Assembly (NCBI RefSeq): GCF_001431425.1 | Contig: NZ_LDJG01000019.1 | Coordinates: 1 to 64,000, forward strand | Reading direction: 5' to 3' | DNA length: 64,000 nt | Source: Stenotrophomonas nitritireducens | GTDB taxonomy: Bacteria > Pseudomonadota > Gammaproteobacteria > Xanthomonadales > Xanthomonadaceae | Part shown: in pieces, positions 1-9,065 of the stretch | Numbering within the stretch: the first letter of the stretch is position 1 | Layout of the letters: each line of letters begins with the position of its first letter | The notes under the pieces: model-generated | The model's input: the letters and a program-made list of their open reading frames with translations, nothing else | Database searches by the model: none | Told to the model about the DNA's origin: nothing | Made by a program: the position numbers and the translations under genes

Positions 1-97
1 TTTCTGTGACGGTTTGGTTCTTTTTTTTTTTCAGGCAGAAGACGGCGTACGAACATCGCCTTAGTCTCGAGGGCTCGGAGATGTATATAAGAGTCAG
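1..97. other. Sequencing-adapter remnant at contig end (non-genomic)
   Basis: Bases 32-97 follow, with several mismatches, the order of the Illumina Nextera i7 primer as I remember it: the P7 tail (CAGGCAGAAGACGGCGTACG), an 8-base index equal to the N701 index (TCGCCTTA, 56-63), then GTCTCG.GGGCTCGG and the transposon-end sequence finishing near GAGTCAG at 91-97. Bases 1-31 are low complexity with a T10 run. Genomic sequence starts about base 98. This means that the window begins at an untrimmed contig end. Confidence 0.88.
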
Positions 98-155
98 GGG
101 CGGAGAACGGAAGCGTGGCGGCGATCAGCGCGGCGAGCAGGGTGGTGCGTTTCAT
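98..155 (-). CDS. Secreted protein, N-terminal fragment only (cut by contig end)
   Basis: Only the first ~19 codons remain, reading leftward from ATG at 155-153: MKRTTLLAALIAATLPFSA, a clean signal peptide with a positive start and hydrophobic core. An AGGAGA ribosome binding site lies a few bases upstream, and the gene follows the DUF2271 gene by about 25 bp, so it is the next gene of the PepSY/DUF2271 operon. In related bacteria this place is often taken by a DUF4198 periplasmic protein, but nothing in the fragment can confirm that. Confidence 0.7.
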
Positions 156-180
156 GGCGTGTTTCTCCTTGTTCGGAACG

Positions 181-699
181 TCAGGGCTTGATGGCGAGGG
201 TGACCAGGCCGAGCTCGCTCTGGCCCTGGGCGGTGCCGTTGCCGGCCTTGCCCTTCCACTCGAAGGGAATCTTCAGCAGCTCGCGGCCGCCGACTTCGCG
301 CACCGCCTCCACCACCAGCGTGTACTGGCCGGCGGGCAGGCCGCGCAGCTGCGGCTGGCTGTCGCTGAAGCCCAGCGCATGCTTGCCGGCCGGGCGTGTG
401 GGGCCGGTCACGCCATCCACCGGCACCTGCAGGGTACGGCCGCTCTTGCGCCACCACTGGCGCAGGTCCGGCAGCCACTTGGTGCCGTGGCCTTCGGCAT
501 TGGCCGTCTGCTGGTACCACACCGACAGATTGGCGGCGGACTTCTGCCCGGCGTCCTCGATCCACACCGCCACGTAGGGGCGGTGGTATTCGGCCACGTT
601 GAGCTTGGGGATCTCGACGTTGATGTCCAGGCTGGCGGCATAGGCCGCCGGGGGGGCGGCGAGCAGCCCGCTCAAGGCGATGGTCAGGGTGACGCGCAT
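181..699 (-). CDS. DUF2271 family periplasmic protein
   Basis: 172 residues. The start at 699 gives MRVTLTIALSGLLAAPPAAYA, a signal peptide ending AYA-A, so the protein is probably periplasmic. The body carries the pattern of DUF2271: a beta-rich start (VEIPKLNVAEYHRPYVAVWI), the WLPDLRQWWRKSGR stretch, DGVTGPTRPAGKHAL, and a C-terminal ELLKIPFEWKG. DUF2271 proteins commonly sit beside PepSY membrane proteins and TonB receptors in iron-regulated operons and their biochemical role is not established. Here it lies 26 bp after the PepSY gene and just before another secreted protein. A longer reading frame runs upstream but overlaps the PepSY gene and lacks sense. Confidence 0.85.
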   Translation of the reverse strand: MRVTLTIALSGLLAAPPAAYAASLDINVEIPKLNVAEYHRPYVAVWIEDAGQKSAANLSVWYQQTANAEGHGTKWLPDLRQWWRKSGRTLQVPVDGVTGPTRPAGKHALGFSDSQPQLRGLPAGQYTLVVEAVREVGGRELLKIPFEWKGKAGNGTAQGQSELGLVTLAIKP

Positions 700-725
700 G
701 GTGCGACTCCGTAGGGGAAGCGTGT

Positions 726-1370
726 TCAGTGGATGAGGAGCAGGGCGATCAGCAGCGGGATCAGCAGGCCCAGGCCGACCAGCGGCCAGGTCATGCGCCG
801 CTGCCGCGCATGCAGGTGCAGCAGGAACAGGCCGGTGATGCAGAACACCAGGCAGGCCACCGCGAACAGGTCGATGAACCAGCCCCAGCCAGCGCCGGCG
901 TTGCGGCCCTTGTGCAGGTCGTTGAAATACGACACCCAGCCGCGGCGGGTCTGTTCGAACTCCACCGCGCCGGTTTCGCGGTCGATGCTCAGCCAGGCGT
1001 CGCTGCCGGGGCCGGGCATGGACAGGTAGACCTCTTCCGGCGACCACTCGGCCGCGCGTCGGCCGATGGCCACTTCCAGCTCGCGCGACAACCAATCGGC
1101 GACCTTGGCCGGGAGCGGGGCGTTGCCGTCTTCATGTGGAGCCAGCGCCTGCAGCAGCGGTGCCGGCAGCTCCAGGTGAAGGTTGGTGACCTGCGGCTTG
1201 GCCTCGATCTTCGCGGCGTGGTTGAGGGTGATGCCGGTGGCGGCGAACAGCAGCATGCCGACCAGGCAGACCGCCGAGCTTATCCAGTGCCACTGGTGCA
1301 GCGTGCGCAGCCAGAAACCGCGGCTGGCCTGCTGCTGGACGAGATCGGTGGGAGAGCGTTCTGGGGACAC
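726..1370 (-). CDS. PepSY-associated inner-membrane protein
   Basis: About 214 residues from the GTG at 1370. One membrane segment follows the N-terminal [18 protein letters not shown] stretch, and two close the protein around [18 protein letters not shown] and [16 protein letters not shown] periplasmic PepSY-like region lies between ([20 protein letters not shown] type pattern, FNDLHKGR). The family accompanies siderophore receptors and is suspected of ferric-siderophore reduction, not proven here. The frame stays open to 1505, but a Fur-box-like palindrome at 1409-1427 falls inside that extension, so a start downstream of it is more sensible. No strong ribosome site precedes the GTG, so the exact start is unsure. 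Confidence 0.82.
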   Translation of the reverse strand: MSPERSPTDLVQQQASRGFWLRTLHQWHWISSAVCLVGMLLFAATGITLNHAAKIEAKPQVTNLHLELPAPLLQALAPHEDGNAPLPAKVADWLSRELEVAIGRRAAEWSPEEVYLSMPGPGSDAWLSIDRETGAVEFEQTRRGWVSYFNDLHKGRNAGAGWGWFIDLFAVACLVFCITGLFLLHLHARQRRMTWPLVGLGLLIPLLIALLLIH

Positions 1371-1408
1371 GTGCGCGATGCGGCAGAAAGAGGTGGAATT
1401 AGAACATT

Positions 1409-1427
1409 GATGAGAATGATTCGCAAT
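1409..1427 (-). promoter_or_regulatory. Fur box candidate upstream of PepSY operon
   Basis: The core TGCGAATCATTCTCA (minus strand) matches the 7-1-7 Fur pattern TGATAAT-N-ATTATCA at 11 of 14 positions by my count. It sits just ahead of the PepSY start and about 90 bp after the TonB-receptor stop, giving the PepSY/DUF2271 genes their own iron-repressed promoter. Confidence 0.72.
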
Positions 1428-1515
1428 TTGTATCGCTTCATTCCCTGCCTGCCGGGCAGGAGGAGATCCGTTCCCGGAGAGGAGGGACGGGTCTTCCTCC
1501 ACCACGGCGGACGGA

Positions 1516-3936
1516 TCAGAAGCGCATGTTCAGGCTCAGCCAGACACTGCGCGCCTTGTCCTTGTTGTTGTAGTCGTCCTCGAACAGCACTTCGTTGGTC
1601 AGGTCGCCGTAGATGCCGTTGCCGTTGAGGTCGTTGAACGAGGCCTGGTAGGTGGTGAAGTCGCGGTCGAGCAGGTTGTTGATGCGCGCGTTGATCGTCA
1701 GCCAACGGGTGGCCTCGAACGACGCGCCCAGGTGCAGCACCGTGTAGTCCCTGTAGTACAGCTCGTTGCCGGTGACGGCGCTGACGCCGCGGTAGCGTCT
1801 GGAACGCGCCTCGGTGGTGAGGAACAGGCCGAAGCGGTCGTTGGCCTGCCAGTCGAGGGTGGCATTGGCCATGTGCCGCGCGCTGTTGCCCAGCGGCAGG
1901 CCCTTCTCGGCGCCGCTTTTCTGCTCGCTGTCGGTGAAGGTGTAGTTGGCGCGGAAGCCGAAGGCATCGCTGATCTTCCAGCGCCCGGACAGCTCGGCGC
2001 CGCGGATCACCACTTCGTCGATGTTCACCGTGCGGCTGCTGCTCGAATAACCCAGCTCGGCGTACTCGCCGCTGCTGGTGCAGCTCAGCGCCAGGCCGGC
2101 GCCGCAGGGCTGGCTGTCGATCTTGTCGTCGAACCGGTTGTGGAACAGCGTGGCATTGAAATTGTGGCCCTGCGGATGCTGCCAGTAGACCGCCAGCTCG
2201 GTGCTGGTACTGGTTTCCGGCTTCAGGTCCGGATTGCCGAAGAACGGCGAGGTGCCCTGGCCACCGAAACCGGTGACGCCGTCGTACAGGTCGGTGGTCT
2301 TGGGCGTCTTGAAGCCGGTGCTGACGCCGCCCTTGACCGTCCACTGCCCATTGAGGGTATAGACGCCGTACAGGCGCGGGCTCAGGTGGTCGCCGAACAC
2401 CGCGTGGTCGTCGTAGCGCAGGCCGACGGTGAGGGTCAGCGGCGCGCTCACCTTCCAGTTGTCCTCGACGAACAGCGAGTACATGTCGTGCTCCTGCTTC
2501 AGGCCCGGCGTGCCCTTCTCGGTACCGAACACGCCGTCGGTCAATTCGCCGCGGATGACCTGGGTGCCCACCACCAGAGTGTGCTCGCCGGCGGCCTGGA
2601 ACGGGATGTCGAGCTTGGCGTCCAGGGTGTACTGCGCGCTCTCCAGCGTGCGCTTGGGGCGCGGCAGGAAGGTGGACTCGGCCAGCGCACGGCGCTCGGC
2701 CAGATCCATGCCGGCGTACTGGCCGGTGCCGTCGATCATCGCCAGCAGCTGTTCGCGCTCGGCCACGGTGAACGGCAGGGTGCGGCCATCGTTGTTGGTG
2801 GCCACGTGCGCCAGCGAGACGAAGCTGTTGCCGAAATCCCACTGGCCTTCGTGGGTCAGCGCCCAGGCGTCGCGGGTGAATTCCTGCGACGGACTGTAGC
2901 CGACGCGCGGATCGGCGCGACGCGCCCAGCTGCCGCCGTTCGCACGGCAGGCATTGGCGTTGGCGCCGGCCGCGCCGAAGCAGAAGTTGGAGGCGCGCCA
3001 GACGCTGTTGATGTTGTCCACGGTGCCGACGGGATATTCCTCGACCCCGCTGTCGTTGAGCTTGATCCTGTTGTCGTATTCCTGCCGCGAAGCGTCGTAG
3101 TCCAGGGACACGGTCTGGTTGTCGGTGGGCATCCAGGTCAGGGTGATGCCGCCGGCCTTGTTGGTGTTGTCCACGGTCTTGCCGCCGCTGCCGAAGCCCA
3201 GCGGGCGGGTGTGCAGGCCGCCGGCGGGATCGGTGACCGGCGCGTAGGTCGGGTTGGACGCCTTGCGGTCGTACCAGCTGCCGCGCGCGCTGAGATTGAG
3301 CACGCCGGGCAGCAGCGGGCCGGTGAGGAAAAAGTCCATGGTGCTGTCGTCGCCGAACTCGTCGCTGGTCTCGACGGTACGGGCGACGCTGGCCGAGCCG
3401 TGCCAGCCGTCGAGGGTGCGCTTGGTGATGATGTTGATCACCCCGCCCATGGCATCGGCACCGTACAGCGTGGACATCGGGCCACGGATCACCTCGATGC
3501 GCTCGATCGCATCCAGCGGCGGGATGTGGTTGAACTGGTTGCCGCCGAAGTTGTTGGGATAGATGTCGCCGTGGTTGTTCTGGCGCCTGCCGTTGACCAG
3601 GATCAGGGTGTAGTCCGAGCCCATGCCGCGCATGGAGATGGTACCCTGGCCGGTCTTGTCGCGGGTTTCACCCACGTCCACGCCTTCAAGGTCGCGTACC
3701 GCGTCCAGCAGGGTCATGTAGGGACGCCTTGCCAGTTCCTCGCGGGTGATGACCGAAATGCTGGCCGGCGCGTCGGTGATCTTCTGCTCGAAGCCCGAGG
3801 CGGTGACCACCACGGTATCCAGCGTGGCCGGTTGGCCGGCTGGTACGCCGGAGGCGTGGGCCGACATGGCGGTCAGCACAGCGATGGCGAGGGAAGTGCG
3901 TGCGGCGGGCACGCGGAAACGATGGCGCAGAGCCAT
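1516..3936 (-). CDS. TonB-dependent siderophore receptor (CirA/FepA-like)
   Basis: 806 residues from ATG at 3936. A signal peptide ends around AMSAHASG, followed by a TonB box (LDTVVVTAS) and a plug domain: [79 protein letters not shown] and [10 protein letters not shown]. The rest is a 22-strand-type outer-membrane barrel ending in [12 protein letters not shown], with the final aromatic residue normal for barrel insertion. The plug type and NGRRQ..HGD resemble catecholate/colicin I receptors, so ferric siderophore uptake driven by TonB is likely; the actual ligand cannot be read from sequence. The open frame continues upstream to 4485, but the signal peptide fixes the start. It is followed by the PepSY/DUF2271 operon. 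Confidence 0.93.
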   Translation of the reverse strand: MALRHRFRVPAARTSLAIAVLTAMSAHASGVPAGQPATLDTVVVTASGFEQKITDAPASISVITREELARRPYMTLLDAVRDLEGVDVGETRDKTGQGTISMRGMGSDYTLILVNGRRQNNHGDIYPNNFGGNQFNHIPPLDAIERIEVIRGPMSTLYGADAMGGVINIITKRTLDGWHGSASVARTVETSDEFGDDSTMDFFLTGPLLPGVLNLSARGSWYDRKASNPTYAPVTDPAGGLHTRPLGFGSGGKTVDNTNKAGGITLTWMPTDNQTVSLDYDASRQEYDNRIKLNDSGVEEYPVGTVDNINSVWRASNFCFGAAGANANACRANGGSWARRADPRVGYSPSQEFTRDAWALTHEGQWDFGNSFVSLAHVATNNDGRTLPFTVAEREQLLAMIDGTGQYAGMDLAERRALAESTFLPRPKRTLESAQYTLDAKLDIPFQAAGEHTLVVGTQVIRGELTDGVFGTEKGTPGLKQEHDMYSLFVEDNWKVSAPLTLTVGLRYDDHAVFGDHLSPRLYGVYTLNGQWTVKGGVSTGFKTPKTTDLYDGVTGFGGQGTSPFFGNPDLKPETSTSTELAVYWQHPQGHNFNATLFHNRFDDKIDSQPCGAGLALSCTSSGEYAELGYSSSSRTVNIDEVVIRGAELSGRWKISDAFGFRANYTFTDSEQKSGAEKGLPLGNSARHMANATLDWQANDRFGLFLTTEARSRRYRGVSAVTGNELYYRDYTVLHLGASFEATRWLTINARINNLLDRDFTTYQASFNDLNGNGIYGDLTNEVLFEDDYNNKDKARSVWLSLNMRF

Positions 3937-4046
3937 GGGATGACCTCGAAAACGAAAGGGAAAAGGCGTGGCTGGCCGTGACGCCTGCGGGCGCCATGAC
4001 GGGAATGAACAGAACTGGATCCGCGCCGCGCTACCGCGGTGGACGA

Positions 4047-4460
4047 TCAGGCCAGAGGAGGCGCCTGGCTGCGTTGCAGGCGCCAGCGCACCGGCGTGGC
4101 ATCTGGTGGCGTCGGTGCGGCGACCGGTACGGTGGAGCGCAGGGCGACTGCCTGATCGCCCGCGGATGCCGACGGGCGCGGCGGGGCGGGACGACTCCAG
4201 GCGGCGCGGGGCGCCTGCAGCGTGGCTGCGCGGCGGAGTTTGGCCGGATTTTCCCGTTCGGCGGATTCGCCGGTCGGTCCTTCCTCGCCGCTGACGGGCG
4301 CATGGACGGCCAGTCCGGCCGCTGCCGTCGACAGGGTCGCGCTCGGCCAGCCGGGCATCAGCATCGAGAACATCGCCAGCAGTACCAGCAACGGCGCACG
4401 CAGGCCGGCGCGCGGGAGCGCTACGGCTGGCAGGCGATATGGCTGGAGCAGATGGCGCAC
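4047..4460 (-). CDS. Hypothetical membrane-anchored small protein
   Basis: 137 residues from a GTG at 4460 that has a GGGGA ribosome site 6-7 bases before it. An N-terminal hydrophobic stretch (APLLVLLAMFSMLMPGWPSA) can act as signal or anchor, and the rest is Ala/Pro-rich without recognisable motif, ending in RWRLQRSQAPPLA. It lies 110 bp upstream of the TonB receptor on the same strand and downstream of a weak Fur-like palindrome, so iron-linked expression is possible. Xanthomonads often have short DUF2946-like proteins in such places, but there are no Cys/His pairs to support that. Function unknown. Confidence 0.55.
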   Translation of the reverse strand: MRHLLQPYRLPAVALPRAGLRAPLLVLLAMFSMLMPGWPSATLSTAAAGLAVHAPVSGEEGPTGESAERENPAKLRRAATLQAPRAAWSRPAPPRPSASAGDQAVALRSTVPVAAPTPPDATPVRWRLQRSQAPPLA

Positions 4461-4540
4461 TTGAATCCCCGTTGGCGCAAGGCACCGGCCGGATGGGCCG
4501 GTGGTGTCGCTCAATTGTAGTTGGGATTCGTTACCTGGTG

Positions 4541-4563
4541 CAAATAAGAATTCATTGCATTTG
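4541..4563 (-). promoter_or_regulatory. Weak Fur-like palindrome
   Basis: CAAATAAGAATTCATTGCATTT is AT-rich in a GC-rich setting and imperfectly palindromic about GAATTC. It resembles a Fur site only loosely (mismatches in both half-sites). It lies upstream of the hypothetical gene and TonB receptor, where an iron-responsive site would be expected. Confidence 0.35.
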
Positions 4564-4607
4564 AGTCCGGCTTGACGCAGGTCAGACCGGGCGCAGGGGA
4601 GCCATGC

Positions 4608-5285
4608 TCAGACCTCGGCCCACTGCCGCAGCAGGTTGTGGTACACGCCGGTCAGCTGCAGCACCGCGTCGGCATCGGCATTGCCGCGGCGCAGGGTTTC
4701 GATGGAGGTATCCATCTCGAACAGCATCCGCCGCCGCGCGTCGTCGCGGATCATGCTCTGCACCCAGAAGAACGAGGCCAGCCGTGCGCCGCGGGTCACC
4801 GGGGTGACCTGGTGCAGGCTGCTGGAGGGGTACAGGATCAGGTCGCCGGCCGGCAGTTTCACTTCGTGCTCGCCATAGGTGTCGCTGATGACCAGTTCGC
4901 CGCCTTCATACTCGTCCGGGGCGTTGAGGAACAGCGTGCACGACACGTCCGAGCGCAGCTGCTCGCCCTGGGACAGGTTCATCACCGCGCCATCGACATG
5001 GAAGCCGTAGGTGCCGCCGCCGGCGTAGCGGTTGAAGCGCGGCGGCAGGTACTTCAGCGGCAGCGCGGCGCTGAAGAACAGCGGGTTCTTGGCCAGCGCG
5101 ACGAGAAGGGTCTCGCCCAGTTCGCGCCGCAGCGGCGACTCCTCGGGCAACTGCTCGTTGCGCTTGGCCTGCGCGCCGAGGTGGCCGACGGTTTCGCGTC
5201 CGTCGGTCCACTGCGCGGCGTCGAGCCTGGCGCGGAATCCGGCGACCTGCCCGGGGGTGAGTACGTTGGGAATGTGCAGCAGCAT
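4608..5285 (-). CDS. piuC: PKHD-type Fe(II)/2-oxoglutarate hydroxylase (PiuC/YbiX)
   Basis: 225 residues, normal length for the PiuC/YbiX family. The double-stranded beta-helix dioxygenase core shows the iron triad H96-x-D98 (in [10 protein letters not shown]) and H158 (in [10 protein letters not shown]), with R168 placed to bind 2-oxoglutarate. PiuC genes are iron-repressed and accompany catecholate receptors; the substrate is not established. Here it is downstream of a Sel1-repeat gene (8 bp gap) and the Fiu-type receptor, the usual fiu-ybiX-type order, so one iron-starvation transcript is likely. Cytoplasmic, no signal peptide. Confidence 0.93.
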   Translation of the reverse strand: MLLHIPNVLTPGQVAGFRARLDAAQWTDGRETVGHLGAQAKRNEQLPEESPLRRELGETLLVALAKNPLFFSAALPLKYLPPRFNRYAGGGTYGFHVDGAVMNLSQGEQLRSDVSCTLFLNAPDEYEGGELVISDTYGEHEVKLPAGDLILYPSSSLHQVTPVTRGARLASFFWVQSMIRDDARRRMLFEMDTSIETLRRGNADADAVLQLTGVYHNLLRQWAEV

Positions 5286-5293
5286 GGGAGGCC

Positions 5294-6013
5294 TCAGCTT
5301 GCGAGGTGGGTGACCAGCCCGCGCACCCGCGGATGCGGCGACGCGGCCAGTTCCGGGACGATATGGGTCATGAACGCAGGGCTGCCGTGCGCGAGCGCGA
5401 GCCGCAGCCAATGCAGGGCTTCGTCGATACGGCCATCCTGCAGAAGGATGGAGGCGTAGTTGGCCTGCCCGCGGAAGTCGCCGGCTTCGGCCGAGCGCCG
5501 ATACCAGTCCAGCGCGGCCTGCGGATCGCGCCCGGTTTCCAGTCCGTCTTCCAGGTGGCGCGCCAGCAGGTTCATCGACTTGGCATGGCCCATATGCGCG
5601 GCCTGGGTATACAGCGCGAGCGCCCGCGGCCGGTCCTGTGGCACGCCACGGCCGGTGGCGAGCAGGTTGGCATGGTTGTACATGCCCCAGTCCAGCCCGG
5701 CCTCGGCGGCATTGCGGTACCAGACGGCGGCCAGCGTGGCGTCGGGTGCGCAGCCCTGGCCCAGCTCATGGCAGCGGCCGAGCATGTTCATCGCCAGCGC
5801 GCTGCCGTTGTTGGCGGCGGTCTCGTACCAGAGCAGTGCGGCGTGTTCATCACGCGCCACGCCCTTGCCTTCGATATAGAGCTGGGCCAGCAGCAGCTGT
5901 GCATCCAGCTGGCCCGCCAGTGCCGCCTCGCGGATCTGCGCGAAGGTGGCTTGGGGATCGCTGAGCAGTTGCCGCGCCAGCGCGGTGGCATCGCTTGGAA
6001 GGGGAGTGGACAT
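5294..6013 (-). CDS. Sel1-like TPR repeat protein
   Basis: 239 residues of tandem Sel1 repeats of about 36 residues, with the standard A..LG..Y..G.GV..D...A..WY..AA..G pattern: [80 protein letters not shown], and [19 protein letters not shown]. Such solenoids mediate protein-protein contacts. There is no signal peptide, so it is cytoplasmic. Its place directly ahead of piuC is conserved in this family of bacteria, hinting at a partner or chaperone role in the iron response; this is inference from order only. Confidence 0.9.
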   Translation of the reverse strand: MSTPLPSDATALARQLLSDPQATFAQIREAALAGQLDAQLLLAQLYIEGKGVARDEHAALLWYETAANNGSALAMNMLGRCHELGQGCAPDATLAAVWYRNAAEAGLDWGMYNHANLLATGRGVPQDRPRALALYTQAAHMGHAKSMNLLARHLEDGLETGRDPQAALDWYRRSAEAGDFRGQANYASILLQDGRIDEALHWLRLALAHGSPAFMTHIVPELAASPHPRVRGLVTHLAS

Positions 6014-6111
6014 GGTCGTGCCTGTGACCTGGTTTGAATCGGCAGGGTCGGCCGATGGTTGCCATTGCGGGTGAACTGGGTCGCCTGCCGTGGCCGCCAG
6101 CGGAAACGCAG

Positions 6112-6141
6112 AACGGCGGCAGGCTTGCGCCTGCCGCCGTT
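6112..6141 (-). terminator. Rho-independent terminator after the Fiu-type receptor
   Basis: A perfect 13-bp stem (AACGGCGGCAGGC and its complement) with a 4-base loop lies 17 bp beyond the receptor stop codon. The following T-tract on the minus strand is weak. Confidence 0.75.
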
Positions 6142-6157
6142 GCTGCTCATGCCTGCA

Positions 6158-8440
6158 TCAGAACTTGACGTTCAGTGCCAGCGTGGCGGCGCGGCCCGGT
6201 GCGATCGCTGCGTAGTGCGAGGCATAGGCCTTGGTGAAGTAGGTCTTGTCGGTGAGGTTCTGCACGTTCAGCTGCAGGCTGATGTTGTCCTGGATGGCGT
6301 AGCTGGCCATTGCATCCCAACGGGTGTAAGCCGGGATCCACTTGGTGTTGGCCACGTCGCCGTACTGCTTGTCGACATAGCTGGCGCCACCGCCGATGGT
6401 CAGGCCGAACGGCAGCATGTAGGTGGTCCACAGCGTGGCGGCGTGCTTGGGGGTGTTCGGGAACATGTTGCCGTTGTTCGGCGAGACGATCCACACGCCC
6501 GGAGCCGGGCAACCGGTACGGCTGGAAATGGAGCAGACAAAACCGTTGTCCTTCAGCTCCGAATCCATGTAGGTGTAGCCACCGGCGACGTTCCAGCGGT
6601 CGGTGATCTGGCCATTGACGCCGATCTCGACGCCGCTGATCGCCTTCTTGCCAGCGTTCTGGGTGCTGCCGGTGTCGATCACGACACGCGCATTGCTCAT
6701 CTCGGTATGGAAGATCGCGGCGGTCAGGTTCAAGCGCTTGTCGAACAGGTCCCACTTGGTGCCCAGTTCGTAGTTCCTGGTTTCCTGCGGCTTGAGGTTC
6801 TGGATGGCGGCGCTGATCGAGTCGTTGCCTTCACCGCTGTCCATGCCCGGCGGGGTCGAGGAGGTGCCGTAGGACAGGTAGATGCTGCCATTGGCGGTCG
6901 GCTTGAACACCACGCCGGCCTGGTAGTTGAGGAAGCCGTCGCTGTTGCGCAGCACGGTCGGAGCCTTGTTCAGGACCGGGGTGACCTGTTCGGTGTCGTA
7001 GTCGTCCCAGCGCAGGCCGAGGTTGACCAGCCACTTTTCGCTCAGCTCGATGGTGTCGAATGCATAGACCGACTTGGTCTTGGTGGTCTGCTCGACATCC
7101 AGCGCCTTGTTGGTGCGGGTCACCGGGTGGGTGGCCGACCACGGATCGTTCGGGTTCGGGTTGTAGAAGTCGGTGCAGTTGTAGCCGGTCGCAGCACCGG
7201 TGGTCTTGCACACCTGGTTGTTGCTGATCGGGTTGTTGGTGCCGCCGCCGCCGATGTCGTAGCCGCCCTTGCTGCTCTTTTCTTCGCTGTACTCGACGCC
7301 AGCACTGTAGCTGTGCTTCAGGCCGCCGGTCTGGAACGCACCGGTCAGGCTCAGCTGGTCGGCGAAGGTCTTGGTATCGATGGCGCGGTTGTTGGTACGG
7401 CGCCACAAGGTGCCGTACTGCAGCGGGTTGTTCTTGCTGTCGTCCGGCTGGGTCCACAGGTAGTCGTTGCTGGTGTTGCCCAGGCGCGCGATGTTGCGCA
7501 GCTTGTGGCCGCCGAGGTCATAGCTGGCGTCGATGGTGCTGATGTCGGCGCGGGTACGCTGGAAGTCGCGGTCCTTCAGCCCGTAGTAGTTGTTGCGGTT
7601 GGGCACCAGCGGCTTGCCGGTGGTGGTGCCGGTGGCCGGGTTGCCGTACGGGAAGCCGCCTGCATCGGGCAGGTCGTCGGTTTCCAGGTGGTAGTGGCTG
7701 GCAATCAGCTGCAGCGGGCCGTTCAGGCCGAAGGCGATGGACGGTGCGATGCCCCAGCGGCTGACATTGGCGGCATCACGGCCGGCGATGTCCGACTCGT
7801 GCTTGAGCAGGTTCAGGCGTGCGGCAATGCCGTCGCCGAGCACGTAGTTGGCGTCCACGGTGCCGCGCGCATAGCTGTCGGTGCCCACGCCCATGCTGAC
7901 GTTGGTTTCGTTCTTCAGCTTCGGGGTCTTGCTGACCAGGTTGATGCTGCCGCCGCCGGAATCACGGCCGCCGTAGGCCGAGCTCGGGCCCTTGACCACT
8001 TCCAGCTGTTCCAGGTCGAACACTTCGCGGGTCTGGGTGCCGACGTCGCGCAGGCCGTCGACGAACATGTTGCTCTGGCCGTCGAAGCCGCGCAGGAACG
8101 GACGGTCGCCGGTGGAATTGCCGCCTTCGCCGGCACCGAAGGTGATGCCCGGCACCATGCGCAGCGCATCGACCAGATTGGTCGCGCCGATTTCCTGGAT
8201 GGTCTTCTCGGTGACCACGGACACCGACTTCGGCGTATCCAGCAGTTCGGCGGTGAACTTGGGCGAGGACGGCGCGAACCAGCTGCCGCGGACCTGCACC
8301 TTGTCCAGCTCGGTGGCCGGCGCGTCGCCGCTGTCGGCGTCCGCGGCCTGGGCCGACAGGGAGGAGAAGCCGGCGGCGAGGGTGGCCGTGGCCAGCAGGG
8401 TGGCGCGCGGTGCGTACTTGCGGGACGTGATGTGGTTCAT
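6158..8440 (-). CDS. fiu: Catecholate siderophore TonB-dependent receptor (Fiu-like)
   Basis: 760 residues. Signal peptide (ending SAQAADA), TonB box ELDKVQVRGSW, plug with TPKSVSVVTEKTIQEIGATN, FGAGEGGNSTGDRPFLRGFD, LEQLEVVKGPSSAYGGRDSG and GGSINLVSKTPK, then a large barrel with SNSRIYL-type strands and the C-terminal ALNVKF. The RGF.....FVDG.RD pattern and the neighbouring piuC point to the Fiu branch, receptors for monomeric catechols and linear enterobactin fragments. A Fur box at 8562-8576 lies about 120 bp upstream, and a strong hairpin follows the stop. Ligand specificity is inferred. Confidence 0.92.
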   Translation of the reverse strand: MNHITSRKYAPRATLLATATLAAGFSSLSAQAADADSGDAPATELDKVQVRGSWFAPSSPKFTAELLDTPKSVSVVTEKTIQEIGATNLVDALRMVPGITFGAGEGGNSTGDRPFLRGFDGQSNMFVDGLRDVGTQTREVFDLEQLEVVKGPSSAYGGRDSGGGSINLVSKTPKLKNETNVSMGVGTDSYARGTVDANYVLGDGIAARLNLLKHESDIAGRDAANVSRWGIAPSIAFGLNGPLQLIASHYHLETDDLPDAGGFPYGNPATGTTTGKPLVPNRNNYYGLKDRDFQRTRADISTIDASYDLGGHKLRNIARLGNTSNDYLWTQPDDSKNNPLQYGTLWRRTNNRAIDTKTFADQLSLTGAFQTGGLKHSYSAGVEYSEEKSSKGGYDIGGGGTNNPISNNQVCKTTGAATGYNCTDFYNPNPNDPWSATHPVTRTNKALDVEQTTKTKSVYAFDTIELSEKWLVNLGLRWDDYDTEQVTPVLNKAPTVLRNSDGFLNYQAGVVFKPTANGSIYLSYGTSSTPPGMDSGEGNDSISAAIQNLKPQETRNYELGTKWDLFDKRLNLTAAIFHTEMSNARVVIDTGSTQNAGKKAISGVEIGVNGQITDRWNVAGGYTYMDSELKDNGFVCSISSRTGCPAPGVWIVSPNNGNMFPNTPKHAATLWTTYMLPFGLTIGGGASYVDKQYGDVANTKWIPAYTRWDAMASYAIQDNISLQLNVQNLTDKTYFTKAYASHYAAIAPGRAATLALNVKF

Positions 8441-8561
8441 GGGCGGTCGGGAAAGGAAGGGAAAGATCCCTTTGCAAAGAGCAGGGGAAGTGGATGCCGT
8501 CCGGATCGCCCAGCGGCGCCCGGGTATGGGCGCCGCTGGTGGAGGCAGATGCGCATCCTAA

Positions 8562-8576
8562 CGATAATCGTTATCA
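8562..8576 (-). promoter_or_regulatory. Fur box of the Fiu-type receptor
   Basis: CGATAATCGTTATCA matches the 7-1-7 Fur pattern at 12 of 14 informative positions by my count. It is the only long AT-rich stretch in the gap between the receptor and the suf operon end and is in position to repress the receptor promoter when iron is plentiful. Confidence 0.85.
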
Positions 8577-8655
8577 ATAACAACGAGATTATTGGGTGGG
8601 CGGTAGCCGGAGCCGGCCATGCAGCCCCGTATCGGGGCATCGGCAAGGATCAAAA

Positions 8656-8669
8656 AGGCGGGCCCGCCT
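8656..8669 (-). terminator. Terminator at the end of the suf operon
   Basis: AGGCGGGCCCGCCT is a perfect palindrome followed on the minus strand by five T's. It lies 64 bp after the Rieske ferredoxin stop codon. Confidence 0.6.
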
Positions 8670-8732
8670 GCGAATGCGCTCCGGCAGGCCCCGCGGCATG
8701 GGCAGCCGCGCCGCTGCCGTGCGGGGCGGTCC

Positions 8733-9065
8733 TCAGTCGCGGTCGTCGCGGGCCCAGATCCCGCCGTCCTCGCACTTGACCGGGAATTTCGGCACCGGGG
8801 TATAGGCCGGCGCGCACAGGGCGCGGCCATCGCGGATGTCGAAACGGGCGCCGTGCAGGATGCACTCGACGCTGCCCTCGGCCGGGTCGAGGTTGCCCGA
8901 GGACAGCTCGAACTCCTCGTGCGTGCACTGGTCCTCCAGTGCGTACAGTTCGCCGTCCAGGTTGAACACGACGATGGGCGCGCCGGTGACTTCGTCGAAG
9001 GCGGTCTTCATTTCCCCCGGCAGCAGTTCGCCGCTGGCGCAGACATAGGTCCAGGTCGCACTCAT
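8733..9065 (-). CDS. Rieske [2Fe-2S] ferredoxin (non-heme oxygenase ferredoxin type)
   Basis: 110 residues, the usual size of stand-alone Rieske ferredoxins. The cluster ligands are C47-T-H49 and C68-I-L-H71, the exact CxH...CxxH arrangement. It would carry one electron at a time in the cytoplasm to an unknown acceptor. Its ATG overlaps the stop of the acetyltransferase gene (ATGA), so it is the last gene of the suf transcript. That position suggests a client or helper of Fe-S assembly rather than a part of an aromatic-ring oxygenase, since no oxygenase subunit is nearby. Confidence 0.92.
   Translation of the reverse strand: MSATWTYVCASGELLPGEMKTAFDEVTGAPIVVFNLDGELYALEDQCTHEEFELSSGNLDPAEGSVECILHGARFDIRDGRALCAPAYTPVPKFPVKCEDGGIWARDDRD

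Noticed and set aside
1732..3981. Open frame of 749 codons antisense to the TonB receptor
   Set aside because: Same shadow effect; no signal peptide, motif or ribosome site, and the minus strand gives a full receptor.
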